From Burkholderiales bacterium (GTDB lineage: Bacteria; Pseudomonadota; Gammaproteobacteria; Burkholderiales; Burkholderiaceae_E), in NCBI GenBank assembly GCA_017307915.1, contig JAFKGG010000363.1:648-64647 (forward strand): a stretch of 64,000 nucleotides of DNA. The letters are read 5' to 3'. The position numbers were made by a program, and so were the translations under genes. Of this stretch, positions 16,502-25,712 are shown in pieces. The notes beneath the pieces were generated by a model. It had not been told where the DNA came from and made no database searches. It was given only the letters and a program-made list of their open reading frames with translations. The first letter of the stretch is position 1, and the number at the start of each line of letters is the position of its first letter.

Positions 16502-17425
16502 ATGAGCAGTCGCAACAGCCTTTGCCCGTGCGGCAGCGGACGACGATACAAGCATTGCTGCGGGCCGGCAGCCGCAGCGGCGCCGGCGCGGCAGGGGGCC
16601 GTAACGGCAACCGCAAGCGCAACCGACAGCCTGGGTGCGCTGCTCAATCGTGCGCTGCAATTACAGCTCGCCGGCCGTTTCGATGCGGCCGATCGCCTGT
16701 ATGCGCAGGCGCGGGCGATCGAGCCGCGGCATTTCGACGCCTTGCACATGGGCGGCGTCGTGGCCTACCAGAAGAACGATTTCGTTCGCGCGCGTCAGCT
16801 CATCGAGGCCGCCCTCGACGTGCAGCCGCGCTCGGTCGATGCGATGATGAACATGGAACTGGTGCAGCGCGCGTTCGCCGCTGACGACGAGTTCGATCGC
16901 TATACGCTGGCGCACGCGCCGCGCTATTGCGCGCTGAGTGATTCCAATGGCGTCGTCAGTGCGGCGCAGCTGTGGGCCTCGTTCGGCGCGGCCGATGTGC
17001 ATCTGATGCTGCCGGCCACCGGCGCTTCCGAGTCGGTGCAGGGTTTCGTTCGTGCGCTGATGGCGCAAGCGCCGATCACGCAGCCTGCGCGTGCGCGCGC
17101 TGTGCGCGTGCACTCCTGGTCGACGTCTGCCGCCGAGCCGATCGAGGGCTTGCCGGCGCCGCGCATCGTCGAGCCGGGCGCGGCGCCGCCTGTGGGCTGC
17201 CTGGTCGTGGCGGGCAGCAATGCCGAGGTCGCGGCGGCGTGGGCCGACGCCGATGGCTGGGCCGGCCGCTGGCTGTTCTGCGATACGCCGGTGCATGGCT
17301 TGCTGGCTGATCGCTTGCGTCAGCTATCGGCGCACGGCCGTCATCGCGTCGAGTTGCTGTTTGCTTCTGCCGTGCTGGCGCGACGCATGAAATTGCCCGG
17401 CCGCGTGTTCGTCGAAAATCGATGA
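16502..17425 (+). CDS. SEC-C zinc-motif / TPR protein
   Basis: 307 residues from MSSRNSLCPCGSG. Residues 7-20 form a SEC-C zinc motif (CPCGSGRRYKHCCG) like the C-terminus of SecA. Residues about 45-115 hold TPR-like helices (ALQLQLAGRFDAADRLYAQARAIEP, ALHMGGVVAYQKNDFVRARQLIEAALDVQP). The rest looks like the first half of a GT-B-type fold (GCLVVAGSNAEVAAAW, WLFCDTPVHGLLADRLRQL, VELLFASAVLARRMKLPGRV) and stops where the sugar-nucleotide half would begin. It overlaps the giant glycosyltransferase gene by ATGA and the two very likely act together. Function inferred: substrate adaptor or truncated transferase in protein glycosylation. Confidence 0.6.
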   Translation: MSSRNSLCPCGSGRRYKHCCGPAAAAAPARQGAVTATASATDSLGALLNRALQLQLAGRFDAADRLYAQARAIEPRHFDALHMGGVVAYQKNDFVRARQLIEAALDVQPRSVDAMMNMELVQRAFAADDEFDRYTLAHAPRYCALSDSNGVVSAAQLWASFGAADVHLMLPATGASESVQGFVRALMAQAPITQPARARAVRVHSWSTSAAEPIEGLPAPRIVEPGAAPPVGCLVVAGSNAEVAAAWADADGWAGRWLFCDTPVHGLLADRLRQLSAHGRHRVELLFASAVLARRMKLPGRVFVENR

Positions 17426-20400
17426 GCGCGTCCAGAGAATGGCCTGCGTTGATCGCAGTGCTCGATTTGACGGCCCTCAGCGGCGTCCCGGCTGGCGGCG
17501 CTGATGGCGGGCGCGGGCCTCGCTTGCCGACGGCGCCGCCGAATCTGCACGCGCGCATGCAAGCGCTGGCGCTGAGCGCGTTATGCCATCCGATCGACTG
17601 GCATCCCGATCAGCTCGGAGCCGATCCGCATGCCGCGATCGCCGCACTGGCCGATGCCGGCTGGCTGGCCGTGCCGTCGGCATTCTGTTGGCGCATCCCG
17701 CGTTGCGGTGCGGATGCGGGCGCGGCTGCCGGCCGGCGCGTATTGCCCGGCGAAAGCCTGCCGCTGGTGCGCGCCGTCTTCGACCGCGTCGATGCGGACA
17801 TGCCGCGCTTCGATGGCCGGCCGCTGTTCGTCGTGTTCGACGTCGACCGGCTCGCCGACCCGGCCGCCAGCGTCGCGCTGTGGCGCGCCGACTGCCGTGC
17901 CCGCGGCATCGGCGACATCGCGGTGATCGCGGCGCATCTGCGTTGGCGCGGCGATGCGCGCCGTATCGGCTGCGATGCCGCGCTGGCCTGGCCGCCGTAT
18001 GGACTGCTGCGCGATGAGGGGGCCGCCGCCGGTGCGCCGCCGCAATGGCTGCCGCACTATCGCAGGCTGGCCGCGCATCGGCTCAAACAGCCCGATACGC
18101 CGTGGCCGGTGCTCGAAGCGGTGCCGGTAGGGCTTGCTGCCATCGATCTCGACGGCCTCGACAGCGCCCAGCCAATGCCCGGTGCCTCGCCCGAGGCGCT
18201 GGCAGCCTGGATCGGATTCGCCGCGCCTCGCATGGCGGCCCGGCTGCCGCCGGCGCAGCGCTGCTTGTTTCTGCAGGGGGCGTATCCGCTGCTGGCCGGT
18301 GGCGATGCCGGTGCAATCGCGCACCCCATTGCCGGTGATGCGCTACCGATCGATCAGTTCTGCCGTGCGCTGCCTGATGGCCTGTCGGCCGCGATCGACG
18401 TGCCGCCGCCGCGGCAGCCGCTGCCCGACCCGGCCGTGGCGCTGGCCGGTGCCGAGCTCATCGACAACGCCGCATGGCGCGACCCCGTGCAGAGCAGGCA
18501 GCGCATCTCGGTCGTGCTGCCGTCGTACAACCACGCGCGCTACATTACTGAAGCGATCGATTCGGTGCTGGCGCAGACCTGGCCCGATGTCGAGCTGATC
18601 GTCATCGACGATGGTTCCGAGGACGACTCGCGCGTGCTCATCGAGCAACTGCTGGCCGCCGCGACGCGGCCGATGCGTGCCGTGTTCCAGCGCAACCACG
18701 GTGCGCATGAAGCGATCAACCTGGGGCTGGCGCTGGCGCGCGGCGATTACGTCGCGATTCTCAATTCCGATGACGGCTATGAGCCTGAGCGCTTTGCGCG
18801 GATGATGCCGGCCTTGGCGCCCGACAACGTGTCGCTGGCCTTCTCGGAATGCCTGCTCATCGATGACGATGGCCGGCCGGTGCCCGCGCGGCATCCATAT
18901 GCTCGTGAGTTGCGCAGGGCGATCGACCGGCTCGGGCCCGCGCCCGACCGGCACACGCTGATCGCTGCGCTGCTGCAGGTCAATGTATCGATCTCGACCG
19001 GCAATTTTCTGTTTCGACGCTCGCTGCTGCACGAGTTGGGCGGCTTCCGGCCGATGGTCGGCAATCACGACTGGGATTTCATTCTTGCCGCGGCCTGCCT
19101 GGGTACGCCGGCTTTCGTGCGCGAGCCGCTGTATCGCTATCGGCTGCACGCCAGCAATACGTTTTCACAGCACGTTTTGCGATCGCTGATCGAAGTCGAC
19201 TTCTGCCGGCAGCGCTTTTTTGCGATGGCCAGTGAGCGGCTGCCTGCCGGCCAGGTCGCGCAATGGCGCAGCCAGCTTCACCGCAACCTGGCTACCTCCG
19301 ACGGCTACGACGATTGGGCGCTGCTGGCCGATGCGCGTGCCGAGCCGCTGCCGCGATTGGCGTACGAGCCGTTGATTTCGATCCTGCTGCCGGTGTACGA
19401 CATCGCCGAGTGCTGGCTGCGGCGCTGTCTCGATTCGGTGCTGTCGCAGGTCTATCCGGTGTGGCAATTGTGCGTGGCCGATGACGCATCGACGCAGCCT
19501 CACGTGCGCGCGGTGCTGGCCGAATATGCGCAGCGCGATGCGCGCATTCGCGTCGTGCGCAGCGACCGCAACGGCCACATCTCGGCCGCTTCGAACGCGG
19601 CGTTGGCCTTGGCGCACGGCGAGTTCGCCGCGCTGCTCGACCACGACGACGAACTGCATCCCGAGGCTCTGCATCACGTCGCCGCCGAGATCGGCGCGCA
19701 TCGCGACGCGCTGCTGATCTATACCGACGAAGACAAGATCGACATGTTCGGCCGGCGCAGCAGCGCTTACCTGAAGCCGGATTACGATCCCGAGTTGCTG
19801 CGCGGCCAGAACTGCATTGCGCATCTGGGCGTTTATCGTACCGAGGCGGTGCGGGCGCTGGGTGGTTTTCGCATCGGCTACGAAGGTGCGCAGGATTGGG
19901 ATCTGGCGCTGCGCCTTTGCGAACACGCGCAGCCGCAGCAGATTCGCCACGTGCCGCGCGTGCTCTATCACTGGCGCACCTTGCCCAGCTCCACCTCGGT
20001 AGCGCTGGATCGCAAGGATTACGCCAGCGACGCGCAGCAACGAATGCTTGCCGAGCATCTGCGGCGCATCGGCCGCCCGGCGCAGCTGTTTCATCCGCAG
20101 GACACCGTGCGCTGGGGCCATCGCCCGGCATTGCCGACGCCGCTGCCGCCGGTGGCGCTGGCCGTTGAATGCCCGGCCCGGCCCGATGCCAGCTTCGTGC
20201 AGTGGCTCGGCGTGATTGCCGCGCGCGCGCGGCCGCTGGCCGCCGAAGTGCGCGTGCTGGTGGCGCCCGCCGACGAAGGCGCGCTGTCGGCGCTGCTGGC
20301 GCATCGGCCGCCGAGCGGCGTGGCCTTGCGCGTATTCGTGCGCGCTGCCGGTGCCAGCCGCGCGCAGGCGCTGGCCGACATGCTGGCGGCGCGCGCCGGC

Positions 20401-23400
20401 GACGTCGTCGTGCTGCTGCGCGAAGCGGTGCTGCCGGCCGCGCCCGACTGGCTGTCGAACCTGCTGTCGTGGGCGCTGTTGCCCGAGGTCGGCTGGGTTG
20501 CGGCCGAGGTGCTCGATCGCACGGGCGCGGTACGTTATGCCGGCACGCTGGCCTTGCGCGACGCGGACGGCGCTCCCTTGCTGACGCAGCCGTACCGGCA
20601 GGCGCCGGCGGCGCTGGCCGGCTACTATGACCGCTTGTTCCTGGCGCATGGCTGCACCGTGCTCGATGGCCCGTGCCTGGCGCTCGATACGCGCAAACTG
20701 GCGCAGATCGGCGGCGGCGCGCCGCAATTCGTGCGCGAACGGCTGGCCGCCGAGTGGTCGCTGCGCTTGCGCGATGCCGGTTTGCGCAACGTATGGGTGC
20801 CGTATTCGCCCTTGATCGCAGCCGGCGACCCACCGCCCGAGACGGCGGCCGATGAAGACGTGCGCGCGCTGGCGCGGCGCTGGGGGGCTTTATTCGATGC
20901 CGACCCCGCCTACAATCCGAATCTGGCCCGACGAGCGCCCTTGTTCAGTCATGCGTTGCCAGAGTTTTCCGAGACGATGAATTCTTTCGCCGATCCCGCC
21001 GCGCCGACCGGTACTGCCGCCGCTGCTGCCGCTGCCGCGCCGATCGGTGCGAGCGCCGCCGCGGCCGCTGCCCATGCGCCTGCCGGCCGGCTGCGCCTGC
21101 CCGGCGTCACGCTGTGCGTCGTCGATTGCCAGACGCATGAACTGGCCGCGCGCGCCGCGCGCTTGTCGCAGCAGGCCATCGAATTCGAAGACGCGATCTT
21201 CATTTCCGACCGTTTCGTACCCGACAGTGGCTGCCGTGCCGTCACGATCGCGCCGCTGACTTCGCGCGCCGCCTATTCGCGCTTCGTGATGCGCGAATTG
21301 TTGCAGCACGTGCATACCCCGCATCTGCTGCTGATCCAGTGGGACGGCTACGTGGTGAACCCGGCGGCGTGGCTCGAATCGTTTCGCGATTACGACTACA
21401 TCGGCGCGCGCTGGGGGGCGCATCAAGACGGCCTGGACGTCGGCAACGGCGGTTTTTCGCTGCGTTCGCGCCGGCTGCTCGAAGCCCTGCAGGATCCGGC
21501 CATCGAACAGTTCGAACCCGAAGACGAAGTCATCTGCCGCCGCTATCGGCCGCTGCTGGAACAGCGCTACGGCATCCGCTTCGCGCCGGCGGCCGTCGCC
21601 GATCGCTTCTCGTTCGAGACCACCTATCCGAACGGCACGCCGTTCGGTTTTCATGGTCTGTTCAACATGTGGCTGTTCGTGCGCGACGACGAACTGCCGA
21701 CGCTGGCTGCGATGATGCCGGCGCCGGTGGTCGGCTCGGTGCAGTATGCGCAGCTGATCAAGAACTATCTGGATCTGAAGCGGCCCCATGCCGCTGTCGC
21801 GCTGCTGCAGCGGCGCTTGCAGTGCCAGCCGCAGGATCGCGAGGCCGCAGCCTTGCTGGCGCGCTTGCAGGCGGCGGCCCAGTCATCGGCGTCGCCACGC
21901 GCGGCCGCCGCCCCGGCCGCGTCGCCCGCTGCGGCGGCGCGCGCGGTCGGGCGCAACGACCCCTGCCCGTGCGGTAGCGGCAAGCGCTACAAGCAGTGCT
22001 GCGGTGCCCTGAGCGGCGATGCGGCAGGCAATGGCGCCGCGGCGGGCAATAGTGCCGCCGCCGGCGCGCAAAACAGCGACCAGGCTGCCCAAGCCGGTCC
22101 GCAGCAACTGCTTGCCGCCGCGATGCAACTGCACCAGGCCGGCCAGCTCGATCGCGCACGCGCGCTGTACGAACGCGTGCTGGCATTCGAAGCCAATGCA
22201 ACGGCCGAGCATTATCTGGGCGTCATCGAGCTGCAACGGGGCCGCGCCGCCGACGGCGAGCGCCGCATTCGCGCGGCCATCGAGCGCGAGCCCGGCAACG
22301 TCGACTTCCACAACAACCTCGGGTTGGCCTTGCGCGCGCAAGACCGGCTCGACGAAGCGATCGCCGCCTATCGCGCCGCCATCGCCTTGTCCGAGGCCTA
22401 TGCGCCGGCCTGGAACAATCTCGCGCTCGATCTGCAACAGCTTGGCCGCGTCGACGAAGCGATCGAATGCTTCGACCGCGCCATCGCGATCAAGAACGAT
22501 TTTGCCCAGGCGCATTTCAGCCGTGCCTTGGCGCTGCTGCTGAAAGGCGATTTCGAGAACGGCTGGGTCGGCTACGAATGGCGTATCGGCTGCCCCGAGT
22601 ATGGCCCGCAGCGGCTGCTGCTGAAGGATCGCCCTGATCGCCGCTACTGGCAGGGCGAGCCGCTGGCCGGCAAGACGCTGCTGCTGCGCGCCGAGCAGGG
22701 CCTGGGCGACACCGTGCAGTTCGTGCGTTATGCCGACGCGCTGGCGCAGCTCGGCGCGACCGTGCTGGTCGAGACCGCCGACGCCGGCCTGGCCGAGCTG
22801 TTGCGCAGCGCGCCTGGCGTGGCGCAGACCTGCATGCCGGGTTCGGGCACGCCGCTGCCGGCCAGCGACTATTACTGCTGCATGATGAGCCTGCCGCGCC
22901 TGCTGGGCACGACGCTGGCGAACGTGCCGGCGCCGCGCAGCTATCTCCGGGCCGATGAGGCACGGCGCGAGTCATGGCGTGCGCGTCTGGCGACGCTGGA
23001 CAAGCAGACTGTTGCGCGCGCAACGATCGAGGGCGGCTCATTGCCCGCGACGCAGGCCGGCATCAACGGCCCACGCCGCCGCATCGGCCTTGCATGGGCC
23101 GGCAATCCCAATCATGCCAACGATAGCAAGCGCTCGTGCCCGCTTGCCGAGCTGGCACCGCTGTTCGATCTGCCCGGCATCGACTGGATCAGCCTGCAGA
23201 AGGGCTCGGCGCAGGCGCAATTGCAGGCCGTGCCGAACGCACCGGTCGACTGGTCGGCCGATCTGCACAGCTATGCCGACACGGCGGCACTGATCGCCGA
23301 GCTCGATCTGGTCATCAGCGTCGATACCTCGGTGGCGCACGTGGCCGGCGCGCTCGGCGTGCCGGTCTGGGTGATGCTGCCGTTCGCGCCCGATTTCCGC

Positions 23401-23532
23401 TGGCTGCTCGATCGCAGCGACAATCCCTGGTATCCGGAGGCGCGGCTGTTCCGGCAGGCACGCCGCTCGGACTGGGGCTCGGTGGTGCAGGCGCTGCGCA
23501 GCGCGCTGACTACGCAAGCGCCGCGGCGATGA
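17422..23532 (+). CDS. 2036-residue multi-domain glycosyltransferase with SEC-C and TPR modules
   Basis: Domains in order: a WbsX-like region (about 45-330; RPLFVVFDVDRLADPAAS, WRADCRARGIGDIAVI); GT2 domain I (about 358-610; VVLPSYNHARYITEAIDSVLAQ, VIDDGSEDDS, NSDDGYEP); GT2 domain II (about 650-900; ILLPVYDIAECWLRRCLDSVLSQ, VADDAS, LDHDDE, GAQDWDLALRL); a degenerate transferase-like region (about 910-1165); an Ala-rich linker; a DUF5672 domain (about 1225-1440; LIQWDGYV, IGARWGAH, GNGGFSLRSRRLL); SEC-C (about 1512; CPCGSGKRYKQCCG); TPRs (about 1555-1710); and a GT9/GT41-like domain (about 1740-2030; RAEQGLGDTVQFVRYADAL, GLAWAGNPNHANDSKRS, VDTSVAHVAGALGVPVWVM). No signal peptide or membrane segment: cytosolic. 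It probably builds a glycan on proteins; target unknown. Confidence 0.8.
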   Translation: MSASREWPALIAVLDLTALSGVPAGGADGGRGPRLPTAPPNLHARMQALALSALCHPIDWHPDQLGADPHAAIAALADAGWLAVPSAFCWRIPRCGADAGAAAGRRVLPGESLPLVRAVFDRVDADMPRFDGRPLFVVFDVDRLADPAASVALWRADCRARGIGDIAVIAAHLRWRGDARRIGCDAALAWPPYGLLRDEGAAAGAPPQWLPHYRRLAAHRLKQPDTPWPVLEAVPVGLAAIDLDGLDSAQPMPGASPEALAAWIGFAAPRMAARLPPAQRCLFLQGAYPLLAGGDAGAIAHPIAGDALPIDQFCRALPDGLSAAIDVPPPRQPLPDPAVALAGAELIDNAAWRDPVQSRQRISVVLPSYNHARYITEAIDSVLAQTWPDVELIVIDDGSEDDSRVLIEQLLAAATRPMRAVFQRNHGAHEAINLGLALARGDYVAILNSDDGYEPERFARMMPALAPDNVSLAFSECLLIDDDGRPVPARHPYARELRRAIDRLGPAPDRHTLIAALLQVNVSISTGNFLFRRSLLHELGGFRPMVGNHDWDFILAAACLGTPAFVREPLYRYRLHASNTFSQHVLRSLIEVDFCRQRFFAMASERLPAGQVAQWRSQLHRNLATSDGYDDWALLADARAEPLPRLAYEPLISILLPVYDIAECWLRRCLDSVLSQVYPVWQLCVADDASTQPHVRAVLAEYAQRDARIRVVRSDRNGHISAASNAALALAHGEFAALLDHDDELHPEALHHVAAEIGAHRDALLIYTDEDKIDMFGRRSSAYLKPDYDPELLRGQNCIAHLGVYRTEAVRALGGFRIGYEGAQDWDLALRLCEHAQPQQIRHVPRVLYHWRTLPSSTSVALDRKDYASDAQQRMLAEHLRRIGRPAQLFHPQDTVRWGHRPALPTPLPPVALAVECPARPDASFVQWLGVIAARARPLAAEVRVLVAPADEGALSALLAHRPPSGVALRVFVRAAGASRAQALADMLAARAGDVVVLLREAVLPAAPDWLSNLLSWALLPEVGWVAAEVLDRTGAVRYAGTLALRDADGAPLLTQPYRQAPAALAGYYDRLFLAHGCTVLDGPCLALDTRKLAQIGGGAPQFVRERLAAEWSLRLRDAGLRNVWVPYSPLIAAGDPPPETAADEDVRALARRWGALFDADPAYNPNLARRAPLFSHALPEFSETMNSFADPAAPTGTAAAAAAAAPIGASAAAAAAHAPAGRLRLPGVTLCVVDCQTHELAARAARLSQQAIEFEDAIFISDRFVPDSGCRAVTIAPLTSRAAYSRFVMRELLQHVHTPHLLLIQWDGYVVNPAAWLESFRDYDYIGARWGAHQDGLDVGNGGFSLRSRRLLEALQDPAIEQFEPEDEVICRRYRPLLEQRYGIRFAPAAVADRFSFETTYPNGTPFGFHGLFNMWLFVRDDELPTLAAMMPAPVVGSVQYAQLIKNYLDLKRPHAAVALLQRRLQCQPQDREAAALLARLQAAAQSSASPRAAAAPAASPAAAARAVGRNDPCPCGSGKRYKQCCGALSGDAAGNGAAAGNSAAAGAQNSDQAAQAGPQQLLAAAMQLHQAGQLDRARALYERVLAFEANATAEHYLGVIELQRGRAADGERRIRAAIEREPGNVDFHNNLGLALRAQDRLDEAIAAYRAAIALSEAYAPAWNNLALDLQQLGRVDEAIECFDRAIAIKNDFAQAHFSRALALLLKGDFENGWVGYEWRIGCPEYGPQRLLLKDRPDRRYWQGEPLAGKTLLLRAEQGLGDTVQFVRYADALAQLGATVLVETADAGLAELLRSAPGVAQTCMPGSGTPLPASDYYCCMMSLPRLLGTTLANVPAPRSYLRADEARRESWRARLATLDKQTVARATIEGGSLPATQAGINGPRRRIGLAWAGNPNHANDSKRSCPLAELAPLFDLPGIDWISLQKGSAQAQLQAVPNAPVDWSADLHSYADTAALIAELDLVISVDTSVAHVAGALGVPVWVMLPFAPDFRWLLDRSDNPWYPEARLFRQARRSDWGSVVQALRSALTTQAPRR

Positions 23533-23647
23533 GGCCGTGCGCGGGGCCGGCCCGGCAGTCCGGCGGCCGCCCTCGCGACCGGCGCCGATGCTGGCCACCG
23601 CCGGCGCTTTAGAATCGTCGAACAGACAACGCACAAGGAGCGGCTCC

Positions 23648-24895
23648 ATGGCAGACCAAGGGCCCAGCACGCCGCCGCCGGCCGGACACGATGGCGCCGC
23701 CGGCCCGCTGGCCGGCGTGCGCGTCATCGACATCACTTCGGTGTTCATGGGGCCGTCGGCGACCCAGTATCTCGGTGATCTCGGTGCCGACGTGATCAAG
23801 GTCGAGCCGCAGGGCGGCGACGTCATCCGCGGCATCGGCCCCTGCGGCAACCAGCGGTTGGGGCCGCTGTTCATTGGGCTGAACCGCAACAAGCGCAGCC
23901 TGGCGATCGACCTGAAGAGCGAAGCCGGCCGCGCCGCGCTGCTCAAGCTTGCGCAGACGGCGGACGTGCTGGCCTACAACGTGCGGCCGCAGGCGATGCA
24001 GCGGCTGGGGCTCGGCTATGAAGACCTGGCGGTGGTCAATCCGCGGCTGATCTACGTCGGCATGTTCGGTTTTTCGCAGCGCGGCCGTTACGCGGCCAAT
24101 GCCGCGTTCGACGATCTGATCCAGGCCGCCTGCGCGCTGCCGCAGGCGATGGCGCTGGGCAGCGGCGACGTGCCTCGCTATCTGCCGATCACCATCGCCG
24201 ACCGCTCGGTGGGCATCTACGCGTTCGGCGTGATCAGCGCTGCGCTGTACAGCCGCGAGCGCACCGGCCGCGGCCAGCGCATCGACGTGCCGATGTTCGA
24301 GACCATGGTGCCCTACGTACTGGGCGATCACCTGTTCGGCCACACCTTCGTGCCGGCCAAGGGCGACTTCGGCTATCCGCGGCTGCTCACGCCGCAGCGT
24401 CGGCCCTATCGCACGCGCGACGGCTACGTCTGCTGCCTGATCTATACCGACGATCAATGGCGTGCCTTCCTGTCGAAGGTGGGGCGCGGCGACCTGTTCG
24501 ACAGCGACCCGCGCTTTGCCGACATCACGGCGCGCACGCGCCACATCGATGCGCTGTACGGCATCGTGTCCGACGAACTGGAACAGCGCAGCACGGCCGA
24601 ATGGCAGGCACTGCTGGCCGATGCCGACATTCCGGTGTTTCCGGTGCATACCTTCGAATCGCTGCTCGACGATCCGCATCTGAACGACATCGGTTTCTTC
24701 AGCGAAGCCGAACATCCGCAGGTCGGCACGATCCGGCAGATGGCAGTGCCCAGCGAATGGTCGGGAACGCCGCCGCCCGGTGCCACGAGGCCCGCGCCGC
24801 GCTTGGGCGAGCACAGCCGCGAAGTGCTGCGCGAGGCTGGTTATGACGATGCCGCGATCGACGAATTGATCGCGCGCGGCATCGCGTTCGATTGA
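23648..24895 (+). CDS. CaiB/BaiF family III CoA-transferase
   Basis: 415 residues; ATG with AAGGAG 8 nt upstream. Full-length family III pattern: PLAGVRVIDITSVFMGPSATQYLGDLGADVIKVE, NRNKRSLAIDLK, FDDLIQAACALPQ (Asp in FDD at the catalytic position), RTGRGQRIDVPMFETMV and the closing LGEHSREVLREAGY. It transfers CoA between an acyl-CoA donor and a carboxylate. It starts an operon with a PaaG-like crotonase and an AtuA-family protein, which together look like degradation of a branched or cyclic acid. Confidence 0.9.
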   Translation: MADQGPSTPPPAGHDGAAGPLAGVRVIDITSVFMGPSATQYLGDLGADVIKVEPQGGDVIRGIGPCGNQRLGPLFIGLNRNKRSLAIDLKSEAGRAALLKLAQTADVLAYNVRPQAMQRLGLGYEDLAVVNPRLIYVGMFGFSQRGRYAANAAFDDLIQAACALPQAMALGSGDVPRYLPITIADRSVGIYAFGVISAALYSRERTGRGQRIDVPMFETMVPYVLGDHLFGHTFVPAKGDFGYPRLLTPQRRPYRTRDGYVCCLIYTDDQWRAFLSKVGRGDLFDSDPRFADITARTRHIDALYGIVSDELEQRSTAEWQALLADADIPVFPVHTFESLLDDPHLNDIGFFSEAEHPQVGTIRQMAVPSEWSGTPPPGATRPAPRLGEHSREVLREAGYDDAAIDELIARGIAFD

Positions 24896-24929
24896 AGCGC
24901 ATCCGCAGGATTCGAAACAGGAGTCGAGT

Positions 24930-25712
24930 GTGTCCTATCAGTTCATCGATTATTCAGTGACCGAGCAGGTCGCCACCATCGCGTTGAACCGCCCCGAGCG
25001 GCGCAATGCGCTTGATCTGACGATGCGCGCCGAGTTTGCCGATGCGATCGGCACGGCGCTGACCGATGATGCCGTGCGCGTGCTGCTGTTGGCTGGCAAT
25101 GGCGGCCACTTCTGCGCCGGCGGCGACATGCGCTCGATGAATCCCGATCAACCGATCGACGGGGTGAATGGCCGGCGCCGCATGAAGTCGCTGCACAAGG
25201 CGCTGCGTGCGCTGCTCGAAACCGACAAACCGGTGATTGCCGCCGTTGACGGCAGCGTCTATGGCGGCGGCTTCGGCATCGCGCTGATGGCCGACATGAT
25301 CGTGGCCACCGCGCGGGCGCGCTTCTGCCTGTCGTTCGTGCGCGTCGGATTGGTGCCCGATTGCGGCGTGCTGTATACGCTGCCGCGCGTCATCGGCCTG
25401 AACCGCGCCAAGGCATTGGTGATGAGCGGCCGCGAGATCGACGGCGAACGCGCGCGCGAGATGGGCATCGTCGACGAGGTGGTGGCGCCCGAGGCGCTGC
25501 GCGCGCACGCGCAGGCGCTGGGGCGTACGCTGGCGTCGGGCTCGGCCGACATGCTGGCGATGGCCAAGCATGGCCTGAACCTGTCGCTGGAAAGCGGCAT
25601 GAATGCCATGTTCGAATATGAAGCCACAGCGCAGGGCGTGGCGTTTTCATCCGATTTCCATCGCAACGCGGTGCGCGAGTTCCTCAACCGTTCTCGTAAA
25701 GACAAGCCATGA
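24930..25712 (+). CDS. enoyl-CoA hydratase/isomerase, PaaG-like
   Basis: 260 residues with GTG start preceded by ACAGGAG. Crotonase fold: LNRPERRNALDLTMR, GGHFCAGGDM and AAVDGSVYGGGFGIALMADM form the oxyanion hole and CoA site. The position of the first catalytic Glu of classical hydratases is not Glu (SFVRVGL), while GLVPDCG carries the Asp used by PaaG-type isomerases, so ring or double-bond isomerisation is more likely than plain hydration. The stop overlaps the next start (ATGA). Substrate unknown; set between a CoA-transferase and an AtuA-family gene. Confidence 0.88.
   Translation: MSYQFIDYSVTEQVATIALNRPERRNALDLTMRAEFADAIGTALTDDAVRVLLLAGNGGHFCAGGDMRSMNPDQPIDGVNGRRRMKSLHKALRALLETDKPVIAAVDGSVYGGGFGIALMADMIVATARARFCLSFVRVGLVPDCGVLYTLPRVIGLNRAKALVMSGREIDGERAREMGIVDEVVAPEALRAHAQALGRTLASGSADMLAMAKHGLNLSLESGMNAMFEYEATAQGVAFSSDFHRNAVREFLNRSRKDKP

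Noticed and set aside
14228..16660. 810-codon minus-strand ORF opposite the M48 gene
   Set aside because: No recognisable domain, Arg/Gln/His-rich shadow of the real protease, which has clear HExxH and membrane segments.
19165..20727. 520-codon minus-strand ORF inside the giant glycosyltransferase
   Set aside because: Antisense to the second GT2 domain; Arg/Gln/His-rich with no motif.
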